A stretch of DNA of 64,000 nucleotides from Asparagopsis taxiformis. Taxonomy: Eukaryota; Rhodophyta; Florideophyceae; Bonnemaisoniales; Bonnemaisoniaceae. The DNA lies in the NCBI GenBank assembly GCA_030407315.1, contig JALQPE010001709.1, positions 1-64,000 on the forward strand. The letters run 5' to 3'. Shown piece after piece: positions 31,282 through 44,407 of this stretch (positions are counted from its first letter, which is position 1; every line of letters starts with the position of its first letter). The position numbers and the translations under genes are program-made. The notes under the pieces were generated by a model, which made no database searches, was not told where the DNA came from, and worked only from the letters and a program-made list of their open reading frames with translations.

Positions 31282-32082
31282 TGTGGTACAATTTATTCGG
31301 TCGACGCGCGCGCGCTCGTAACGACTGCGTCTGGCTGAGTCCGCATGCATCCGCGAATTAGTTAGTTAGTAGGCGAGCGTACGCGTAGCGATCCGATTAC
31401 GTGTCACGGCGCGCCTGAGCGAGCGCGTGCGCGCGAACGACCCTGCGAGCTTGGCGCCACGTGTAGCGCCTTTTGCGAATTTCCCTTTATTTCCCCTTTT
31501 TGGGTTTTTTATGACGAAAGTCTTTTTCCCAAATATTTCCCTTTTTGCGTGCGAGCGAGCGGCCGCCGGCCGGCCGCGCAAGGACAACCTGTCCTAGGTA
31601 GTTAGTTACTAATGGTTGTCCAGCTTCGCACCTTACCAATAAACAGCCAGCATCTTCGCAGCTACGAGTTAAGCGTTTAGCGAATCGCGAGGACCGATTG
31701 CGTTACAACGTTGCGTGCGGGTTGCTCACGATCGCCGACGTTCGCGTGCGCGCTGCGCATAAACCGATCGTCGAACCGCGTCGCACCGCGATAGCGCGCG
31801 TTGCGTCGCACGCCACTAGGCCAGGGATTTACGACCCCTGTGTGGATCGCGTTGTGCTCGAGTTTACTCGGTGATCTCACCCTGAGATCACGGCTTGCGC
31901 CGGCCCGCGAATCCCGTGTTGCGATCGTTCCCTACGCGTTCCGCCGTTGTACCACCCGTTCGCCAGCGCGACCGAGCGACGCGCGAAACGCAAGTTCAAC
32001 CAGCGCGATCCGGTTCACCTCGCCCTGACACGGTTGCAATTCTAGAACTCCCTTAGCGATCGCCACCCCGGCTGGTCCTACA
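31282..32082 (+). repeat. 3' LTR of young gypsy element
   Basis: 801 bp, TGTGGTACAATT to GGTCCTACA, preceded by a polypurine tract at 31271-31281. AATAAA at 31638-31643. Nearly identical to the 5' LTR: one A-to-C difference near 31441 and one extra A near 31986 were seen, which implies a recent origin. Confidence 0.92.
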
Positions 32083-32083
32083 C

Positions 32084-32204
32084 TCGCCACGTTGGTGGAA
32101 TCGATATTTCGTAGAGGTACGACTCTAGTCAGCTTCGTGAAGCGGTCCGTTATAACGAGAATAAATCGGTTACCACGCGTGGTCTTTGTCAGCGGACCTC
32201 GCCT
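32084..32204 (-). pseudogene. Gypsy integrase fragment
   Basis: About 40 codons on the minus strand read GPLTKTTRGNRF, ILVITDRFTKLT and VPLRNIDSTNVA, the start of a gypsy integrase catalytic core. It starts abruptly after a sequence (CGCCTGTGTTCTCGGAAATG read on the plus strand) resembling the inner end of the 6.3-kb repeats, and it stops at the LTR. It comes from a third gypsy element of opposite orientation. Confidence 0.75.
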
Positions 32205-32245
32205 GTGTTCTCGGAAATGGACGCGGACGTCCACAACCTCTAGTT

Positions 32246-32598
32246 TGTAGTATAGTGAAAGTCAGAACAGGGAATACTGTAAGCCTGTATCACCCTTACA
32301 GTGCAGGCTGGCCATGTAAGCTCTCTAGTATTGCTGTGTAAGCTCTCTAGTATTGCTGTAATTGGACTTTTAGAGACAATTTGAAACTTTTAGCCTTTTC
32401 GCGCTGCGCCGAATTAATTCGGAATTTTACTGAATAAAGGTGTGCGACACCGGCGCGGAGCGAGGAGGCAGCGTTAGCTCCGGCGGCTCTGCGCCGGTGA
32501 CCTTCCCGGTTCTAGTGTCTATTCTAACCACCCACTAGCTCTACCAACCTCTTGTCTGACGTTACGTTCGCGTCGGCATTGCTACTTACGAGACGACA
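32246..32598 (+). repeat. Probable 5' LTR of older gypsy element
   Basis: The right edge is set by ...GAGACGACA one base before the primer-binding site at 32600-32619. AATAAA at 32433-32438 is followed by a 14-bp-arm hairpin (CACCGGCGCGGAGC at 32448, GCTCTGCGCCGGTG ending 32499). TGTAAGCTCTCTAGTATTGC is present twice in tandem at 32325-32365. The left edge is uncertain because no second copy exists in the window. Confidence 0.45.
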
Positions 32599-32706
32599 TT
32601 GGTCTCTCGACCTAGAATTCGGGAATCTAACGTTCTTTTCTTTGTTTCACCTTTTATTTACTACTACTTTCTGCGCGGGTTTTGTCTCTGTTGCCATTAT
32701 TGCGCC

Positions 32707-35213
32707 ATGGACTCCCCGCGCCGCCCATCGACGGCACCATCAAGTTATGGATCAAGGCGAGGGACTCGCACCCAGGTACTCCGTCGACTACATCGTGAAA
32801 GGCAGAGCCCACGAGTCACCCAAGGATCCGATAGCGCTCGTCATGTGAGCGGCCAATCACAGGTACCATCGCATACTAACGCGAATTCACGCGTCAATCC
32901 GACAATTTCGGAGGTACTGGAACATGTGGGAATTGGTTCCAGTTTTCCTTCCCCTTCCGCCGATACACCATCTGTCGTAAGGCTGGAAACCCCTCGTGCA
33001 GACGCTAAAAACCTGGTCGTAACATGCCGAGAACGATTTCACGTCCAATCTGGAAAACTGCCCTTTCTCACACGGCCACAACCACTGGTGCAGCTAATCG
33101 ACAAATTGACCATGAAACAACGGCCCCACCACCAGCGCCAGAACTGCCGGGATCACCCGTTGCAGTGACCGCGGCAATTAGCCCAAGTGGCATTGACAGG
33201 ATAATGGACAAAATCACACAATTGGAGAAAAACATAAATCGTGTCGTCACTGAAGTCGTTTCGGAAAAAATGCAACACGTGCAAGACTACATATCCGCTC
33301 AGATCAAGACGGAAGTACACAGCTTGATGGACAGGTATATGTCTGAAGTACCTGCTGTCGAACGAGTCGATCGCATCGCCGATGATGTGACTGCACTGAG
33401 TAATGCGCTACATCAGGCACAGGCGAAAATAACTTCGCTGGAGGATGGACAATCCAAGGTAATCGAGTTGAGTGAGCGGGTGGATGGCATAGCTAAAAAT
33501 ATCACAGCACCCATGCAAAACGCCGCGAAAGAAACACTCAAATCGTTTGATACACTGGGGGCGGACTCTTCAAGTTCAGATGACAACAGAGAACGGCCTA
33601 TGACACGCTTGGGAATGGCGAATAGGCGTGCACTCCGCCATGCACACAACCCGAAAATGAGGGTTATTTTACCGGAATGCTATTGCACTGATTGCGAAAA
33701 TGATCCGTCGCATAATCGACGCGGTCATGTGTGGAAGGGACCTCACGAACGGGATCTAGAAGAGCTGTGCTCATCAGACACACAGTTTAACAGGGTGCTA
33801 TCTTACAGGCGTTATCGCCTTCGCAACGTCGACGCTCGAGTCGACCGAACTGTTACCGCCAATATTGGGGCATACAGGAGGCTTCTGTCACACTCGATTA
33901 GTGAGCGTAAGTTTGACGGCAGCACCCCAATCGGAATTCTAGAGTTTCTGGCTGTCTTTAAACGCCAATGTGATGAAAATGATATTAGCGAAGGTGCAGC
34001 GATGCTATTATTACCCTCTTTTCTTGAAGGAGATGCAAGGGAAAACTATTTAGCGCACTTTGATCTTGGCACCGAACAGCTCGGCGGATTTCACTTCTAT
34101 TCGCAAGCAGTTCAACACCTATTAAGAACGTACGCCAAGGACATATATATTGATAAGGCTGTTGCCGAACTTGACGCGACTCGTCAGCAAGCTAATGAGG
34201 ACGAAATGACGTATGGTACTCGCTTGCGTCGCAGAGCCAGGGTATGTGGTAACGTGTACTCTGAGCAGCAGCTCATAACCAAGTTTATTAGAGGTGTGAG
34301 GGGTGATATCAGGCCACTTCTACAAGCAGCCAGGGGAGCGGAGTTGCAAATGACATACACGGAGTGTGTGGAACGTGCACAGGCTATTGGTGACTCTAAT
34401 CGTGCGTTGTTGTCTGCACATACCCCAAGGCGGGCTACACAGGACCGGGCTCATACAGCCATGTTGGTGGATGCAAATGCTCCCATGCCACCCCACCGGG
34501 TGGATCGGAGACTCAAGGCGACAGGGCGTCAAGAAATGACGGCTGACGCCGTCTTCGCCACACAACCCACATTGGAGCCGCCATCCAACGGCTGCTCTGT
34601 TTCTTATGACACAGACTACGAAGCTTTCATGCAGCAAACTCCTACGGAGTCAATGGCAGTCAATTCAGACCCTTCTGGTCCATTCCCCCCTGTTGCCATT
34701 CAATGGAATCCAAACCAAAACCGCACAGGATGGCATAACAATTCCGATTCTTTCCGCAGCAGCCAGTCGGAGGCCCCAAAATCACCCGACAGACAAGCCC
34801 AGAAGCCCTCCAATGCAAACCAACCAGCAGATATATGTTTTGACTGTTTCGCGGTTGGGCACAGAAAGCCAAACTGTCCTCTTCTCTCCACCTCATTTCC
34901 AGAATCAAACATAATGGCTATACAGATGGCTAACTACGAAATACTCACGCCTTCACAGAAGCAGTGGCTAGTCAGAGTCGGGCGTTCACCAACATTTTCA
35001 TTGCCGGTAACATCTGCACAGAACTCGAGACCAACGCAAGAGGCACCGCATGATAACCGGGCGCAAGACGCCAGGTACTGCAAGACAAGGGCAAATTCTG
35101 GGAATACGCGCGACCACCGCTTCCGCCGCCCACCGTCATCTGCGGGCAGAGTGAAAACTGCTGGAGACATAACAACAAACCCACCGGCGAAAAACGCCCA
35201 GAGGCGGGCATAG
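32707..35213 (+). pseudogene. gag: Gag, older gypsy element (frameshifted)
   Basis: The ATG at 32707 (MDSPRRPST) opens a frame that must shift between about 33010 and 33160 to continue in the frame that ends at 35213. The capsid region (LSYRRYRLRNVDARVDRTV, ILEFLAVFKRQCDENDISEG) parallels the younger element. A CCHC knuckle, CFDCFAVGHRKPNC, is intact near 34838-34880. Confidence 0.8.
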
Positions 35214-35395
35214 CTGACACGTTATCCTTACAGAGGCCATCCGTTACAGCCATACCTAGTCCGAAAAGGCTTAACGCACAAGTAAACACGGCATTACCGT
35301 ATGGCCTACCTCCCAACATATCGTTGGAAAAGTACGAACAAGGAAGTGTGTCCTATCTGCCCGCCTGGAATTACAAAGGGACCGCGAAAATTTGA

Positions 35396-38300
35396 TTGTC
35401 AGCAAAAGAACAGATCGAACGACTCACAGTGTTTGACACTGGAGCCGGTCCAAACTTGATTCGTGCCGATTTATTACCTGCTGATGCCAAAGCAAAAATC
35501 AACAAAACGAGACGCATCGTCAATTTATCCAGCGCTTCTAACAACAGGCTAAATACGTTGGGGATCATTTATTTAGCGGTTACTATCGCGAAGTACACCG
35601 TGCGCCAGCCGTTCGTCGTCGTGGAGAAACTAGGTGCTGATGTCATTCTTGGCGCCACCTATATTGATGAGCACGTCGAATCTATTCAACCCCAAAACCA
35701 GCGGGTACTCCTTGTTAACGGATACTTGGCAAAAATTACACGGAAAAGCGCCCTCCATGCACCGACCCGGAATTCATTTCCACAGCCACTGCAGGTGCGT
35801 CAACCAGCGACGGTGAGTGGGAAAATACGTGTGGCTGCAAGTATAACGTTGCCGAGCCACACTGAAGTCAACGTATTGGTGCAAACAGACGTCACGGGTC
35901 TCCACTTCATGGAGACGAGCCCCCATCTATATTCAAAACTCCAAATAGCGCTGAGCAATGGCGTAATCGATATGCAAAAAAATGTCGCTCGTGTGGTACG
36001 AGTGGCAAATTTTGCAGCTATACCGCAAAAGCTCACAAAAGGCCAAGTCATCGGATCAGCAATACCGGCCCCGACAACCATTATCACTATCAACCTAGCC
36101 GAGAATGACGAACCGAGTACACCGCTGGTCACACATGCTGATGGTAGTAGAAGTGGAAGTGGCACAGAGCTCATCGCAATTCCTACAAGGATGAGGACTG
36201 ATTTGTCGCAAAATATACGAAAGCATCAAGCTAAAGATGTGTTCCCCTCTCCTGAAAATCATAGCACGGTCTCCTCATCTCCCGGCAAATCTATTCCAAA
36301 AATCTCAATTGAACAAGCTGGGTCGAACAATAATTCTCCATCCCCTGTCTACGACATTGATTTATCACATTTGACCTCCGATGTACAGTCAAAAGTACGA
36401 GCTATGCTTGATCAGTATTCCAACATGTGGCAAGGACAGCTTGGCGAAATAAGTGTCACTGAACACCGCATAAGACTGAAAGAGGGATCAGAGCCTGTGT
36501 ATTGCCAGCCGTACAGAGCAGGTCCGAAAGCGCGAGAGTCCGAACGGAAGCAAGTTCAGGAGATGCTTCAGAGTGGTGTTATTGAGCCCGCTTCATCAGA
36601 GTGGGCGTCTCCAGTCGTGCTAGTCCCCAAACCAGACGGCTCCCTTCGATTTTGCATTGACTATCGCAAACTAAATTCCCTCACTGTCAAGGATACATAC
36701 CCTTTGCCATGTATGGATGAGTGTCTGGATTCACTGGGTGAGGCTGGCTGGTTTACGACGTTGGATTGTAATGCAGGCTATTGGCAAATTCGAGTTGCAG
36801 CGCAAGACCGTGACAAAACTACCTTCACATGTCACTGCGGAACCTACCAATTTTGCCGCATGCTCTTTGGGCTTTGTAACGCACCGGCCACATTTCAGAG
36901 AACTATCGATATATTACTCGCCAGATACCGTTGGAGATCATTCATGGTATACTTGGACGATATAATTGTCTTTTCAAGAACGGTCCGTGAACACCTGCTT
37001 CACGTTGACCAGGTGCTTTCTGTATTGTTCTCTGCAGGGCTCTCACTCAAGCTACGAAAATGCAAGTTCTTCACACAGAGCGTTGATTACCTCGGGCATG
37101 TTATACGCCCAGGCCTGCTGGAAGTTGCTACGAAAAATACGGCTGCAATCAAGGACAGCCACGAGCCTCAAACCCAAACACAGCTGCGTTCATTTATTGG
37201 ACTTTGCAACGTGTACCGCCGCTTTGTGCCAAACTTTGCTCGCGTGGCCTCTCCACTAACGGATCTCCTACGCAAAGGAGCCGGACCGAAACTATTACCT
37301 CTCACTCAGGAGAAGCGCCATGCATTCAAGACGCTCAAGTTAGCTCTAGCATCACCTCCTATACTGCGCCTCCCACGATCCGACTTACCGTTCTCGGTCG
37401 ACACCGATGCATGTGAATATCAAATCGGCTGTGCACTTTTACAAACATACCCCGACAAAAAGCGCTATCCCGTAGGCTTCTGGAGTCGCTCGCTTACGGC
37501 CGCCGAAAAAAATTACTCAGTAGGCGAAAAAGAATGCCTAGCAGTCGTTTGGGCCATCCAGATGTTGCGACCATATCTGGAACGCTCTCATTTTGAGCTT
37601 AACACTGATCATCAGGCGCTAAAATGGATGATGAATTTATCTGATGCTAGTGGCCGTTTGGCGCGCTGGCGGTTGCGATTATTGGAATTTGACTTTACCA
37701 TCCGATACAAGAAAGGATCTACAAACACAATTGCTGATTGTGTCAGCCGTCTGCCTACCTACAGTGAAACCGACCCAGACATAGATATGGACGTCCCCGT
37801 TTTCCACCTACGCACCGAGACAAAAAAACCTCAAACTTCAAAACATGATATAGCTCAAAGTGTTGACTGGGAGAAGCTGGAACCGGAAATGCTGGATGAA
37901 TTTGGAAAGGAACCCACATTATCGGTGAAGCAATGCGACATATCCCCAATACCAATCGACTTGCTAGTTGAGGCACAGCGCAATGACGACTATTGTCGTC
38001 AGAAAATGGAAAAGCTGGAGGAAGGCACAAAATGCCCTTTCGATATAGATGATCGTGGCCTCCTCGTCAGAGTGTCACCAGTCGACAGTTCAAGACAGAT
38101 TGTCGTCCCAAAGGACTTGAGATCCAAAATACTATATCTAGCCCATTACCCCCGCATGAGTGGCCACTCAGGTGGCACGCGTATGTTTTACACACTCCGT
38201 CAAAGTTATTACTGGCCTTCTATGTCAATGGATGTTTATGCCACAGTACGCGGATGCCAGGAATGCGCCAAGGAACGCATAAATTTGCGGAAGCACGCGT

Positions 38301-39541
38301 CGTTCTTGAAGTTGTTTCCCGCAGCCGCCCCTCTTGAATTTGTCGCTATCGATATACTTGGGCCTTTGAAGCCCACTCCATCCGGAAATAAGTACCTACC
38401 TACTGGTAATAACCGACCGCTATTCGAAACTCACCAAGACGGTGCCACTAAAATCAATCACTGCGTTCACTGTGGCCAAAGCGTTTTGCAATAGTTGGGT
38501 GTTTTCATACGGTCCCCCAGTGTACCTACTCTCTGATAACGGCGGGCAGTTCACTTCAAAATACTTTTCCACTATCTGCGAAACCCTCGGCATTCGCAAC
38601 CTTTACACTTCCGCATACCACCCCCAAACAAACGGCCAAGCGGAGCGATTCAACCGCACAATACTTTCCGCCCTACGCCGATACGTTTGCGAGGATGCCA
38701 CCGATTGGGACCAATTCAGTGATGCAGTCACGTACGGATATAACTGCCAAGTCCATCGAATCACGGGAGTGGCGCCATTCGAATTAGTACTTTCACGACC
38801 ACCAGGCCATTTGTCACTTGAAAAGACAGAAGAATACGGCCGCCTACGGAAGCTATTGAAGTTGGCTATTACGTTTATTTACGCCGTGAAACTGCAGTCG
38901 ATGGTGTCAAACATAAGTTAAGCAGCCCAGTTTCCGGCCCATTCAAGGTTCTAAAACGCGGCTCGCACACAATCGTCATTTTAACGGACGAGGGGCTGGA
39001 GGATACGGTTTCCTTGGATCGTGTAGTGTCAGCACCGCGACCCCTTCAAAGCTCAGAGCGGCAGTCCCAACGCGGACATAATGATACTCAAGATGACCTT
39101 TAGGCCCCTACATCCGACCGAATTACAGAGTCCGGCTCTGAACAAAATATCCCCTCACACCTACCAGAAGTAGAGGGTAACGACGAGTCTATACATCACG
39201 AAGAACAGGAGGAAGATGCGGAAAGGGAGTATACTATACGGCACTTAGTCCGATATAACGCTGCTGAAAATAGGTTCCGCGTAAGATGGGAGGGGTTTGA
39301 CGCGAAAGACGACACCTGGGAGCCCCCTGAGCACATCCCTTACAACTACATCCTGCGATTCTTCCGCAAACGCAAGAAATCCATACCGCAGAAAGTCGTT
39401 GATGCACTGCCGGTACATATCAGAAATGAACTATCTGGGCCGCCACGTTTGGCTGTTGCAACAGAGAAAGTGGCTCTTTTGCAAAGGAACCCTCGACAAA
39501 CAGGGAGAGGAAGCTATATTCCCAGTTTGGGACGTGAATAG
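35396..39541 (+). pseudogene. pol: Protease-Pol, older gypsy element (broken)
   Basis: The first open part (to 38494) holds the protease site FDTGAGPNLIR, RT with FCIDYRKLN and YLDDIIVFS, RNase H with DTDACEYQIGCALL, and the integrase zinc site (HYPRMSGHSGG, CQECAKER). A TACCTACC direct repeat at about 38393 marks a 4-bp slippage that throws the integrase core out of frame; the core continues to 38921 (LLSDNGGQF, YHPQTNGQAERFNR). Next, roughly 80 codons are missing near 38860, after which YYVYLRRETA, SSPVSGPFKVL and, past a TAG at about 39103, a chromodomain (FRVRWEGFDAKDDTWEPPEHI) follow in one frame. It cannot make a complete Pol. Confidence 0.88.
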
Positions 39542-41040
39542 GTGAAATCTGGATAAGTCTGCGGGGATGTTGGTGCATCCCGCATCCTCTGGTTCGGGAA
39601 TGAGGATTCTGCGGCCGTTGCGTTCACGCTTGTTATCAGCATATCCAAAACTGCGCCTACATACGAGCCGATTTCCCGGCAATTATGAAACTTGCCACGG
39701 TGCGCGACGCACCGTTTATTTCTGAATTGTGGGCACATAGATTCGAGCCTATCATTGGCCAAGCGCGTAATTTTATCAAAACGTGTCTAAACCGGGCAAA
39801 CGATTCAAATCGCCCCTGCACATTGCCCACCAATATGCTCTCTCTTTCGCGTTTCTACCGCTCCTCGCACACTTTTAATCCTTCTATCACGATCACACTT
39901 CCTATGCCGCATGACGTTTCGCAATCGAGGGACAGTTCCGACGCGCCTAGCCGGACGATACCGGACACACGGATGAAGGGCAACTTGAAACCTGCAAGGG
40001 CTACGTTGAATCAGATGCATGGCTGTGCGATTCCGTGATCACTTCTTTGCATTGACCCCATACCCTCATCCATTTTCAATTCGCTCGTGTCACCTAATTT
40101 CGTACCAGCCGCAAGTTCCCTCAATGGTACCACAAGTTGCCCACCAACGTACAATCTCCACGCTTGTTTCATATCTACCGCAGCACCCAATTGATTGGAT
40201 CTAGTCCTATTAACCCCATCCACCAAGCCGCATTTACGACTCTACGCAAACGTCGACATTGGTCTTGATCCGTTTCCGTACGCGGACACATTGACCATGT
40301 GCAAATCCATGCCCCGGAGAGTGCCTGTGGTAACCCTGAGCGTCGCACCAGAGGCGAGCAATCTCGCACACTTGTCATCCTCCTAGTCATTGGCGCCTAC
40401 ATCACCAACTTATTCTGGCTGATGCGCGATGGCTCTTGTCGGATTCAAATCATTATCGAACGATTTCGCGCGCAATGCAACAGCCAGGAGCAACGTCTTT
40501 GCTTTCTCCTTCTCCGACAGACCGCGCGGTCTGTACAGACGCTCCCAGCGCTGGGATTTATCGCCAAATTCATCGATAACACTAGCACCATCGTCTCCTT
40601 CAATGCTTTCGTAACAGCACCCCTGCCTTGTGGAAATCATGGTACGGCTAGCGACACGTCATTCTGCATTATTACGTCGCTGCCGCGAGCGACAGGCTAT
40701 GGCGACCCCGAGACGCGTTGTCTGGAATGCGTTCGACAAGCCGTTTGCAGGCTCATCTGTCTTCGTTATGCATTTTCAACGCGCGGTCACACTCGCCGTT
40801 GCGACTCGTGCGAGTCCGGGACTGTTCTACGGCAAGTAGGCTTCAGCATCATCGTCTTCGATGTTCTCTAGGGCGCAGCTGAGTTCTGCGACGTTTTAGT
40901 TGCGGTGGACTCCAATCAACGAAAGTTGGCGTTGAAAGGCATGGGCATCGATTGAAAATTTGGCGCGAGTTCGGCTATTTATCTGCCAGTGAACATTGTT
41001 TTTATATTGCGGTCAACAGTACCGTCATCGAATTGTCACT
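39542..41040. other. Unassigned stretch before NB-ARC pseudogene
   Basis: Short frames on both strands overlap without recognisable domains. It may include the remaining 3' part of the older gypsy element and the decayed N-terminus of the NB-ARC gene. Confidence 0.4.
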
Positions 41041-44000
41041 CATCTAATGACTTACCCAGTTGCACTCAAAATGATGCGGCGCCACGAGCGAGAATCCATT
41101 CGGATTGACCGTTGGCTACAACCACATGATGCGCGCGATATCACCCGAACTGACGATATGCACATTCATTGTATGCGCGTGGTTAGAGCCTACTTTACAT
41201 GCTCGGAAACTGATGCACATACTTGTTTTCAACCACCCGGCAGCCCAATCCCTCCGGAAAAGCTAGCAGGTTTTTGCTGCCGTTTTACCGATTCAATTGG
41301 CTTGTCTGCGAATTTCATGATGCGCACTGACGAGTTACATCCTTCTGTTGGGTATATCAATCACTTGCGAATCATCCGTCCGCGCTTTGCACATTCTCGC
41401 ATGGCGTACATTTGACTCAACTAGGACAGGAAGCGACACTTGCAGATTTGCAACGCAAACTCATCCGAATATCCCGTGTCACCTGTGGTGATTTCTCACA
41501 CTCGTTTCAGCAACTGATCGCCGATGATGCGACCCGATTGGAGGCTGCGGTACAACTTGTATCCCATTTAGCTGCGATGAAACTGCTCTTTATTTTCGAC
41601 GATTTCTGGATGACCGCTGATGTTTTCAGATGGTTCATGACGATCGTCACACAAGTTTGCAATCTGGGGGCGTCGTCTTTCAGACTACTCATTTCGACAC
41701 GTTCGAAAAACATCGCCATGGAGTCTTCAGTTGCTATTCTTTTACAGCCTGTACAGTCCGTTGGCGTATCCGCAGAGCCTATTCTGTGTCATTATGCTGC
41801 TGTCGATCATTGCTCCCTATCTGATGTGACGAGTGTGAATCGCGGAGCACTCGCCGTCATTCTGCAGAAATGTGCAGGCTTACCATTAGCACTAGCCATA
41901 GCCGGTCGCGGCGTGAAAAGCCTCATGCTGCATGATTCGCATCATGACACACAACCAGCCTGGCAGCGCTATCGAATCCGTCTGGAAGAAAATAATCAGC
42001 TTCTCGCGGGTGCAACGATGCATCACACAGGATTGTTCATCTCCATACAATCCAGTCTCAATGTGCTACAGAACTCCTCGAATGTTCCACACATCTCCTT
42101 GCATCAGGTGTTCCGCTCTCTATGCATTTTGAAGAAACAGATGCTCATTCCAATAACCGTCCTGAAACACATGTTGCGCGCCAAGACACACGGTACGCTG
42201 ATAGCAGACCTTCTGCCCGAGAGTAGTTTGGTGACCATTGTACCCAAGCAGGACGGCACCGAGGTGTTGAGGGTGCATGACTTGGTGCATGACATTTGCG
42301 TCGGTCTAGCGCAACGAGAAGGGGAGTATCAGAGTTGGCATGAACGTCTTTTGGAACCATACGCGACTGAGTTATGCGATGGTTCGACAACCAAGTGTCG
42401 CGTATGGTGGACGTTGAACTGTGATGACGGTTATATCGAGGATAATTTGGTTCGACATCTACTGTCCGCTGGTCATGTCAAAGATGTTGTTCAGTTATTG
42501 ACCGACTATCGGTAGCTTGAGAAATTGAACGATAATGATAATCAGATCCCACTCCAACAAGTAATATTCAACAGTGCTTTTTGCGCGTGGAACTTGTTGA
42601 ACATGATGAAGACTTGACAACATTAGCCGAAGATCTCGATCTCATCGCGAAAACAATGGAAATGTGTATGGTGCCATATTGTATGACCAACCGTTTTGAA
42701 TGTGCCTTTCAACTATACGGACGTTTATCGTCCTTGCGGTCAACTTCATTGCTCGCAACCCGGCTCTTATGGACTCTCGAACAGTATGCGCAAGAACCGT
42801 GGATTCGACCGCGAAGAGCAGTGTTGAAGAGTGCGGAAAGCAATTTACGCCGAGTGATTCCGTTTAGATACGAAGCGTAGTACATGGAGATAACAGGAAA
42901 TAAGAACGAGATAGTCATTGAAACCAAGGATAGAACGCTTCGCGTCACCAATATGCGCGACGGAATGGATCGACAATTCCAGTCCAGACATATGGGACGT
43001 GTGTTGACGATCTGTGCCGACTCTTCTGCACGGCAAATGTACCCGTGCGATGAGAACGGTGAGGTGACCGTGTGGAGAAATGAGGAAAGAGTGCAGAGTT
43101 TTTCAGTCAACTGTTGGGAGTCGAACGAATGGATCACCGCCATGCTGTTACAACAGCCGAAACACATGATCATGAGCACGACAACTGGTCATTTGGTACT
43201 ACTCGACGTCGCGTCGGAACATATCACGAAAATCTGGAAAGCTCACGACAATGGAATATCGTGTATAGCGATCAGACAAAACGATCATCTACTCGCATCT
43301 GCTTCATGGGATCACACGATGCGATTCTGGAATAGTCGAACACTTGATTCGATCGGACAAGCACATCATAGTCAACATGGTGTGATTTATTGCGCGCAAT
43401 TTTCTACCAATGGGTCGTTGATGGCGTTTCCGTCACGCGACGGCTCCATTAACATTTGGAACATGCACAATCGACAGCCGATCTGCGCCCCGTTAACAAC
43501 GCATAGCAATCGCGTCGAGGCCATCGCGTTCAATGCCGCTTGCGATGTGCTCTACACCGCAAGTCATGCGCAGATTGTCGTCTGGGCCGTGAGTAACCCG
43601 TCGTACGGCGTGACCTTGCGCCATAGATTTGAAGATTCATGCATGCATGCCGTGCGCTCGTTGCGTGCCAGTGACGAAGATGATGAATTGCTCGCTCTTA
43701 CTGACGAGCATTTATTCGTCAAGGATGCGAAGGAGACGCCGGTCGGGGACGTTGCATGTGGAGAGACGGAGTATATGACCGTCGTTGGCGGTGGAAGAAT
43801 TGCAAAATCAGCGGATGATGAGACTACGGTTTGTTATGATGCAAAGAGAAACTGCTTCGATATTAGGAGTGTGGTCGATGTTGCAGAGGGAAGATATCAA
43901 CCATTGACAACCTGCCGACCGCCATTTGAATTGTATTCTTGCCATGTTGCTGTGTCGAATGAGCGTCACGTGGTTCCTTTTACACAGGACGAATGCGATG

Positions 44001-44386
44001 CTTATGTGCGTGACGTAGCGTCGGAAGAACTACGGTATGCGTCCTCCGGTCATTCAGCTGCAAACACTGCCCAATATGTGGAGCACATGCCCGTCGACTC
44101 GAGTAATATTCTGACTGTATACGTGAGTTGTAGAGATTTGAACGATGCGTAGTCGGCGGATTGTATATCATGGGACCTTGGCACCGGAGAACAAGTCAAG
44201 CATGGACGCGCTGTTGTTGACGAGGCTACTGATAATGGGTTCCAGCTTTCTTGCGAACAGCTGAGTTACGCCGTGGAAGCTGTCATAGGTGGTGTTTCGA
44301 ATACAATCGGCACGCTGGAAAACCGTGCCTACCATACATTGCACATACGCAAACGGAGTGAATTATGCGAGATGACGACGTTCTAA
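41041..44386 (+). pseudogene. NB-ARC/WD40 (STAND) gene, decayed
   Basis: The frame at 41412-42515 carries NB-ARC landmarks: Walker B LLFIFDDFW, the sensor-like LLISTRSKNIA, GLPL as CAGLPLALAIAG and an MHD-like LRVHDLVHD. No P-loop is recognisable upstream, where the frame is broken. It continues past a TAG at 42513, shifts frame in a poly-T near 42576, reads a helical linker to a TAG at 42878 and then a WD40 propeller (42884-44152) with blades such as GHLVLLDVASEHITKIWKAH and HLLASASWDHTMRFWNS. Past a TAG at 44150 the frame stays open to 44386. STAND proteins of this type act as intracellular sensors in immunity or cell death; this copy cannot bind nucleotide normally. A homologous WD40 region lies at 60663-62239. 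Confidence 0.82.
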
Positions 44387-44407
44387 ACATACTGGAATAC
44401 ATCATTG

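Larger units (their letters stand above)
18890..32082 (+). mobile_element. Young chromodomain Ty3/gypsy retrotransposon
   Basis: A 13.2-kb element bounded by 800- and 801-bp LTRs that differ at only two places seen, one substitution and one inserted A. It carries in order a primer-binding site, gag, protease, reverse transcriptase, RNase H, integrase and chromodomain on the plus strand, a 1.5-kb spacer, a long gene on the minus strand, and a polypurine tract (GTAGGGGGGAG, 31271-31281) before the 3' LTR. The body is rich in CG dinucleotides, unlike its surroundings. No target-site duplication is present: CAACC precedes and CTCGC follows. The left flank is part of a related element, the right flank an integrase fragment, so recombination or rearrangement is likely. 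Confidence 0.9.
32246..39541 (+). mobile_element. Older, broken chromodomain gypsy element
   Basis: A second gypsy element with the same gene order, lower CG content and many lesions: a frameshift in gag, another in the integrase, an internal deletion of roughly 80 codons and a TAG before the chromodomain. Its 5' LTR end (GAGACGACA at 32598) and primer-binding site are clear. The left LTR edge is placed at TGTAGTATAG only tentatively. After the chromodomain a purine-rich GCGGGGA precedes TGTTGGTGCATCCC at about 39568, but this does not match the 5' LTR, so no 3' LTR is confirmed. Confidence 0.8.

Noticed and set aside
39568..39700. 3' LTR of the older gypsy element
   Set aside because: A purine run and a TGTTGG start are present, but the sequence does not match the 5' LTR region.
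40299..40871. 190-residue frame upstream of the NB-ARC pseudogene
   Set aside because: Overlaps equally long frames on the other strand, no domain; composition not gene-like.
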